The position numbers and the translations under genes were made by a program. DNA of 64,000 nt from JACCZX01 sp963807155 (lineage in GTDB: Bacteria; Pseudomonadota; Gammaproteobacteria; Burkholderiales; Burkholderiaceae_F): the NCBI GenBank assembly GCA_963807155.1, contig CAWEAZ010000053.1, positions 52,534 through 116,533 on the forward strand. Direction: 5' to 3'. The notes below the pieces were generated by a model. The model saw nothing but the letters and a program-made list of their open reading frames with translations. It was not told the DNA's origin and did not search any database. This document shows, one piece after another, positions 59,412-64,000 of this stretch (positions within the stretch are counted from its first letter, which is position 1; every line of letters starts with the position of its first letter).

Positions 59412-60830
59412 ATGTCAACAGGAACCATCGTTCAATGCATCGGCGCTGTCGTCGATATCGAATTTCCGCGCGATCAGATGCCGCATGTCTACAACGCGCT
59501 GACGCTCGATGAGGACAAGACCAACAAGCTGGTCGAGCAGGGGCTGACGTTCGAGGTCCAACAGCAGTTGGGTGACGGCGTCGTGCGCACGATTGCGATG
59601 GGGTCGTCGGACGGGCTGCGGCGCGGCATGTCGGTCACCGACACCGGCAACAACATCATGGTTCCGGTCGGTCCCGGCGTGCTCGGGCGCGTGATGGACG
59701 TGTTGGGTCGTCCGATCGACGAGCGCGGCCCGATCGAGTCGGACGAGCGGCGCGGAATTCATCAACAGGCGCCGAAGTTCGACGAGCTGTCGCCGTCGGT
59801 CGAACTGCTCGAAACCGGCATCAAGGTGATCGATCTGATGTGCCCGTTCGCCAAGGGCGGCAAGATCGGCTTGTTCGGCGGCGCCGGTGTCGGCAAGACC
59901 GTCACGATGCTGGAGCTGATCAACAACATCGCGACCGAGCATTCGGGGCTTTCGGTATTCGCCGGTGTCGGCGAGCGCACGCGCGAAGGCAATGACTTTT
60001 ATCACGAGATGTCGGACGCGAAGGTCATCGTGCAGGAGGACCTGGGCAAGTCGAAAGTCGCAATGGTGTTCGGTCAGATGAACGAGCCGCCGGGCAATCG
60101 GTTGCGCGTCGGCTTGACTGGGCTGACGATGGCCGAAAGCTTCCGCGATGAAGGCCGAGACATCTTGTTCTTCGTCGACAACATCTATCGCTTCACACTG
60201 GCAGGCACTGAGGTGTCGGCTCTGCTCGGCCGTATGCCATCGGCGGTCGGCTATCAGCCGACACTGGCCGAAGAGATGGGCAAGCTGCAGGAGCGCATTA
60301 CATCGACCAAGGTGGGATCGATCACGTCGATCCAGGCGGTTTATGTGCCGGCCGACGACCTGACCGATCCGTCGCCGGCGACGACGTTCGGCCATTTGGA
60401 TGCCACCGTCGTGTTATCGCGCGATATCGCCTCGCTCGGCATTTATCCTGCGGTCGATCCGCTCGATTCGACTTCGCGCCAGATCGATCCGAACGTCGTC
60501 GGTGAGGAACACTACGACACCACGCGCCGCGTGCAATCGACGCTGCAGCGCTATCGCGAGTTGCGCGACATCATCGCGATTCTGGGCATGGACGAGTTGT
60601 CACCCGAAGACAAACTTGCCGTCTCGCGCGCCCGCAAGATTCAGCGCTTTTTGTCGCAGCCGTTCAAGGTCGCTGAGGTATTCACTGGTTCGCCGGGCAA
60701 GTACGTCACGCTGAAAGAAACGATTCGCGGCTTCAAGATGATCGTGGACGGCGAATGCGACGCGCTGCCCGAGCAAGCGTTTTACATGGTCGGCACGATC
60801 GACGAAGCGTTCGAGAAGAAAGTGCAGTAA
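59412..60830 (+). CDS. atpD: ATP synthase F1 subunit beta
   Basis: 472 residues and unbroken. Walker A GGAGVGKTVTMLELI, the catalytic Glu in GERTREGNDFYHEM, the DELSEED-type DELSPEDK lever and VGYQPTLAEEMG are all present. It carries the catalytic sites for ATP synthesis. Its stop shares a base with the atpC start (TAATG), so translation is coupled. Confidence 0.98.
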   Translation: MSTGTIVQCIGAVVDIEFPRDQMPHVYNALTLDEDKTNKLVEQGLTFEVQQQLGDGVVRTIAMGSSDGLRRGMSVTDTGNNIMVPVGPGVLGRVMDVLGRPIDERGPIESDERRGIHQQAPKFDELSPSVELLETGIKVIDLMCPFAKGGKIGLFGGAGVGKTVTMLELINNIATEHSGLSVFAGVGERTREGNDFYHEMSDAKVIVQEDLGKSKVAMVFGQMNEPPGNRLRVGLTGLTMAESFRDEGRDILFFVDNIYRFTLAGTEVSALLGRMPSAVGYQPTLAEEMGKLQERITSTKVGSITSIQAVYVPADDLTDPSPATTFGHLDATVVLSRDIASLGIYPAVDPLDSTSRQIDPNVVGEEHYDTTRRVQSTLQRYRELRDIIAILGMDELSPEDKLAVSRARKIQRFLSQPFKVAEVFTGSPGKYVTLKETIRGFKMIVDGECDALPEQAFYMVGTIDEAFEKKVQ

Positions 60831-61249
60831 TGGCAACGACGATTCACGTCGACGTTGTCAGCGCCGAGGAAAGCATCTTCGCGGGCGACGCCGAATTCGT
60901 CGCTCTGCCCGGTGAGGCAGGCGAGCTCGGTATCTATCCGCGCCATACGCCGCTGATCACTCGCATCCGCCCCGGCATGGTTCGCATCAAGATGCCGGGC
61001 AAAGCCGAAGAAGAGCACGTGTTCGTCGCCGGCGGCATCCTGGAGGTGCAGCCGCACCTTGTGACGGTATTAGCGGATACGGCGATTCGCGGCCACGACC
61101 TCGACGAAGCGAAAGCGCGCGACGCTCTTGCGAAGGCTGAAGAAGCGCGCAAGAACGCTGGCAGCGAGCTCGAAATCGCAAAGGTCGAAGCGGAAATGTC
61201 GGCGCTTGCGGCGCAGTTGGCCGCGATCCGCAAGCTGCGCGGAAAGTAG
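60830..61249 (+). CDS. atpC: ATP synthase F1 subunit epsilon
   Basis: 139 residues. The N-terminal beta-sandwich has VDVVSAEESIFAGDAEFVALPG and GELGIYPRHTPLIT; the C-terminal part is a helical hairpin with Ala-rich repeats. It regulates ATP hydrolysis. ATG 60830 overlaps the atpD stop. A strong terminator follows 34 bp after its stop, so the operon ends here. Confidence 0.96.
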   Translation: MATTIHVDVVSAEESIFAGDAEFVALPGEAGELGIYPRHTPLITRIRPGMVRIKMPGKAEEEHVFVAGGILEVQPHLVTVLADTAIRGHDLDEAKARDALAKAEEARKNAGSELEIAKVEAEMSALAAQLAAIRKLRGK

Positions 61250-61283
61250 TGCGACGCACGTAGCCAAACCTACATCGCAGTGG

Positions 61284-61312
61284 AAAAAGGGCAGCGATCG
61301 GCTGCCCTTTTT
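61284..61312 (+). terminator. Rho-independent terminator of the atp operon
   Basis: AAAAAGGGCAGC (61284-61295) and GCTGCCCTTTTT (61301-61312) with a five-base loop: a symmetric stem with flanking A and T runs, probably working in both directions. It separates the atp operon from the TonB-dependent receptor. Confidence 0.93.
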
Positions 61313-61353
61313 CTTTGGCGCTTCTACTACCATGGCGCGAAGTAACCCCTACC

Positions 61354-63445
61354 ATGCGCCGCCTTTCGTTATTGCTGCTGCTGCCGTTGGCGTCCGCCTA
61401 TGCGCAGGAAAGCGTGCAAACGCTTGAGCGTGTTGTCGTAACGGCGACGCGGACGGAACGCTCGCAGCTCGATGTGCCAGCGTCCACCGACGTAGTCGAT
61501 CGCGACGAAGTGCGCGATACGAACCTCAGAGTGAATCTGTCCGAATCGCTGGTGCGGGTGCCAGGACTGGTCGTGCTTAACCGGCAGAACTATGCGCAGG
61601 ATCTGCAGATCTCGGTGCGAGGCTTCGGTGCGCGCTCGACGTTCGGCGTGCGCGGTGTTCGCCTTTACGCCGATGGCATACCCGCAACGATGCCCGACGG
61701 GCAAGGACAGGTGTCGCACTTCGCATTGAATGCTGTCGATCGAATCGAGGTACTGCGAGGTCCGTTTTCTGCGTTGTATGGAAACTCGTCGGGCGGCGTG
61801 ATAGCGATGACGACACGTCTCGAGTCAGGCCCAACGGAGTTTGAAGTTTCCGGTGCCGCCGGTTCTTACGACACGTGGCGCGCCGGAATCAACATCAGCG
61901 GCGGTGACGCGCCGTACGCGTATGCAATTGACGCTAGCCGCTTTTCGACCGATGGCTATCGCGACTACAGCAGCGCGACGCGCGACGTCGTCAACTTGCG
62001 CGCGGCCGCGCTTGATACTCCGGTCGGGCGCCTGCGGATAACACTGAACGCGCTCGATATTCCTGAGGCCGAAGATCCGCTCGGGCTTACGCGCGCGCAA
62101 TGGCAAGAGGATCCTCGCCAGGCATCTCCGCAAGCGCTCCAATTCAGAACGCGTAAATCGACCGAGCAACAACAACTCGGCGCACAGCTCGCAGGGGACA
62201 TTGCTCCGAACTGGAGTTATCAAGCGGCCGCATGGGGAGGGCGTCGCAGCGTCACTCAATTTCAGGCGATTCCCGTCGCTGTGCAAGCGCCCCCCAACCA
62301 TCCGGGTGGCGTCATCGATTTCGATCGAACCTACGGAGGGGTCGATGCACGGGTGCAACTCGCGCTTGACGCACTGACGCTGACGCTCGGCGCAAACATC
62401 GAACGGCTAGACGAAGATCGCCGCGGCTATGAAAACTTCACGTTGCAACCTGCGTTAACGCTGGGAACTTTGGGCAGGCTACGACGCGACGAAAGCAATA
62501 TCGTCGAATCGCGCGATATCTATGCGCAGATCGAGTCCGGTATCGGGCCAGGATGGAAGCTGCACGCGGGCGTGCGTGGCATCTCAGGTGGAATTTCGCG
62601 GCGACGATCGATTCCTGGCCAACGGTGATGATTCGGGAAGCGCGCGCTACGACTCGGTCAATCCTACCGTTGGCATTGTCTATCGCCCTTCGCAGTCGAG
62701 CAGCGTATACGCGTCGTACGGCCGCGGATTCGAGACGCCGACGTTGAACGAGCTCGCGTACCGACCCGACGGTAGCGCAGGGTTTAACACCGCACTCGAG
62801 CCGGCGCGCAGCAACAACTACGAAATCGGCGCCAAGGCCGCCGCATCGAAAACGCTCCGCGGAACAATCGCCGCCTTTTTCGTCGACACCGAAAACGACA
62901 TCGTCGTTCGTACGAACGCTGGAGGGCGCTCCACCTTTGCCAATGCGGCAGCCACGCGCCGGCGCGGCGTCGAGGCGAGCGTCGGATGGGAGCCGCACAG
63001 CTCGTTATCACTGTATGCATCGGTGGCCGCGATACGCGCCGAATTTGCAGAACCATTTTTCACCTGTACAGCGGCCCCATGCACCCAGCCGACCGTCTTG
63101 GTACCTGCCGGTAATCGGCTTCCCGGCATTCCTGCCTACACCTCGTTCATCGAGGCGGTCTACCGTGTTCGCGAGACCGATATCACGCTTGATTGGCGCG
63201 CACAGTCGAAGATCAGTGTGGATGACCGCAATACCGACCATGCGTCCGGCTATGGAACGGTCAACCTGGCTTTAGCCCGCACGTTCGTGGCTGGGCCGGC
63301 GAAATTGCGCGCTTTTCTTCGGATCGACAACGTTCTGAATGCGCGATACATCGGGTCAGTGATCGTCAATGAAGCGAACGGGCGCTATTTCGAGTCAGCT
63401 CCCGGCCGCACATGGTTGCTTGGACTTGATGCGAGGGTTCCATGA
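61354..63445 (+). CDS. TonB-dependent outer-membrane receptor (one frame break)
   Basis: About 697 codons. Signal peptide MRRLSLLLLLPLASAYAQ, a TonB box-like ERVVVTATRTERS, the plug with IQISVRGFGARSTFGVRGVRLYADGIPATMPDGQGQ (read QDLQISVRGFG...) and LRGPFSALYGNSSGGVI, then a 22-strand-type barrel ending APGRTWLLGLDARVP. The frame changes near 62588. The substrate may be a siderophore, cobalamin or other nutrient; no ligand clue is visible. It overlaps the next gene by an ATGA. Confidence 0.9.
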
Positions 63446-63990
63446 CACGAGCGTTTGAATCCTGCCTATCGCGTTGCGTGCTGATAGTGACGCTGGTCCT
63501 CGCTGCGTGCAGCTCGCCCGCACCCACTCCTCCTAAGGTAAGCGGCCCGCCGCCGGCGCCGATCGTCACGCCTCCGATCCAGACTGTTGACGCTGCACCT
63601 GCTGCACCGGCATCTCCCTCGTCATCGAAGTTGCGACTGGCAGCACGCGATCCGGCGCTCGATGACTGGAAGCGCGTCGCGGCCGAAAGGGTGTATGCGG
63701 TCAATCGCGCTCATCTGTTCGACGGTCGGCCCGAGCATCTTCTGCGGGCGGTGATCGTGGTTGAGGCTACCGTCGACCGCGAAGGCAAGGTCACCCGCTC
63801 CAAGATTCTGCGGTCCCCGGGCATCGCATCGCTCGACGAGGTAGCGCTAACCTCGCTCAAGGCAGCCTCGCCGCTACCGGCGCCGCCGGCGAAACTTGTC
63901 GCCAAGGGACCCCTGGTCTTTTCGGAAACCTGGCTGTTCCGAAAGGACGGCAGATTTCAATTACGGACTCTTGCGCTGCCGCAGGAGTAG
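63442..63990 (+). CDS. TonB C-terminal-like lipoprotein
   Basis: 182 residues. A lipoprotein signal (VLIVTLVLAACSSP, Cys 23 or so) is followed by a Pro-rich spacer (PTPPKVSGPPPAPIVTPP) and a C-terminal domain with VIVVEATVDREGKVTRSKILRSPGIASLDEVAL, the TonB-C pattern. A normal TonB is held by an uncleaved inner-membrane helix, so a lipid anchor is unusual. It overlaps the receptor stop, which suggests work with that receptor, perhaps as an accessory to the energised TonB. Confidence 0.72.
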   Translation: MTRAFESCLSRCVLIVTLVLAACSSPAPTPPKVSGPPPAPIVTPPIQTVDAAPAAPASPSSSKLRLAARDPALDDWKRVAAERVYAVNRAHLFDGRPEHLLRAVIVVEATVDREGKVTRSKILRSPGIASLDEVALTSLKAASPLPAPPAKLVAKGPLVFSETWLFRKDGRFQLRTLALPQE

Positions 63991-64000
63991 CGAAAAAGCA

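Overview
The window is a GC-rich chromosomal segment from a betaproteobacterium, most likely a Burkholderiales-type or related uncultured lineage. The basis is the gene order (gyrB-dnaN-dnaA / rpmH-rnpA-yidD-yidC-mnmE, then mnmG-rsmG-parA-GNAT-parB-atpIBEFHAGDC), the betaproteobacterial character of the proteins, a class III PHA synthase (PhaE/PhaC), a 3-hydroxybutyrate-oligomer hydrolase, GTP-type PEP carboxykinase and a Tct/Bug tricarboxylate transporter. It covers the replication-origin region. Almost all genes left of about 22.83 kb point left and almost all genes right of about 23.14 kb point right, so replication probably starts in the dnaA neighbourhood. Two perfect 16-bp parS palindromes lie at 49.08-49.14 kb, just upstream of the mnmG-rsmG-parAB genes.

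Left arm (1-22.8 kb). The edge holds a partial zinc-ribbon/class III cyclase/ATPase/TPR protein, divergent from a TIR-membrane-TPR protein. Next is a leftward trio: metal-dependent hydrolase, YtkA-like copper-type protein and di-heme peroxidase. Two tandem, orphan phage-type tail-tube genes point right. A leftward carbon-storage cluster follows (acetolactate-synthase-like TPP enzyme, Zn alcohol dehydrogenase, phaE, phaC, fused-type CoA-transferase, alpha/beta hydrolase) with an amino-acid binding protein at its downstream end. Then come NAD-type isocitrate dehydrogenase, gyrB, dnaN and dnaA.

Right arm (23.1-64 kb). rpmH, rnpA, yidD, yidC and mnmE serve translation, RNA processing and membrane insertion. 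A roughly 21.6-kb block between mnmE and mnmG holds a badly frame-disrupted 3HB-oligomer hydrolase, a four-gene MacAB/FtsX-type ABC exporter, a TctCBA/AbrB transport cluster, a cold-shock protein, PEP carboxykinase, a complete branched-chain amino acid (Liv) type ABC importer and an AsmA-like protein with an unusual cytoplasmic N-terminal domain. After it come parS, mnmG, rsmG, parA, a GNAT gene, parB, the entire F1Fo ATP synthase operon with a good promoter and a clean terminator, and finally a TonB-dependent receptor with a TonB-C-like lipoprotein.

The sequence carries many single-base frame breaks: more than 25, and roughly 14 more in the oligomer hydrolase alone. They affect genes that cannot be dispensable (dnaN, atpA, atpF, parA). 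In atpF and atpA a single surplus base in a short homopolymer explains the break. Most of these are therefore probably sequencing or assembly indels rather than pseudogenes. I annotate full gene extents across the breaks and name each break. Coordinates of broken genes are gene extents, not single open frames.
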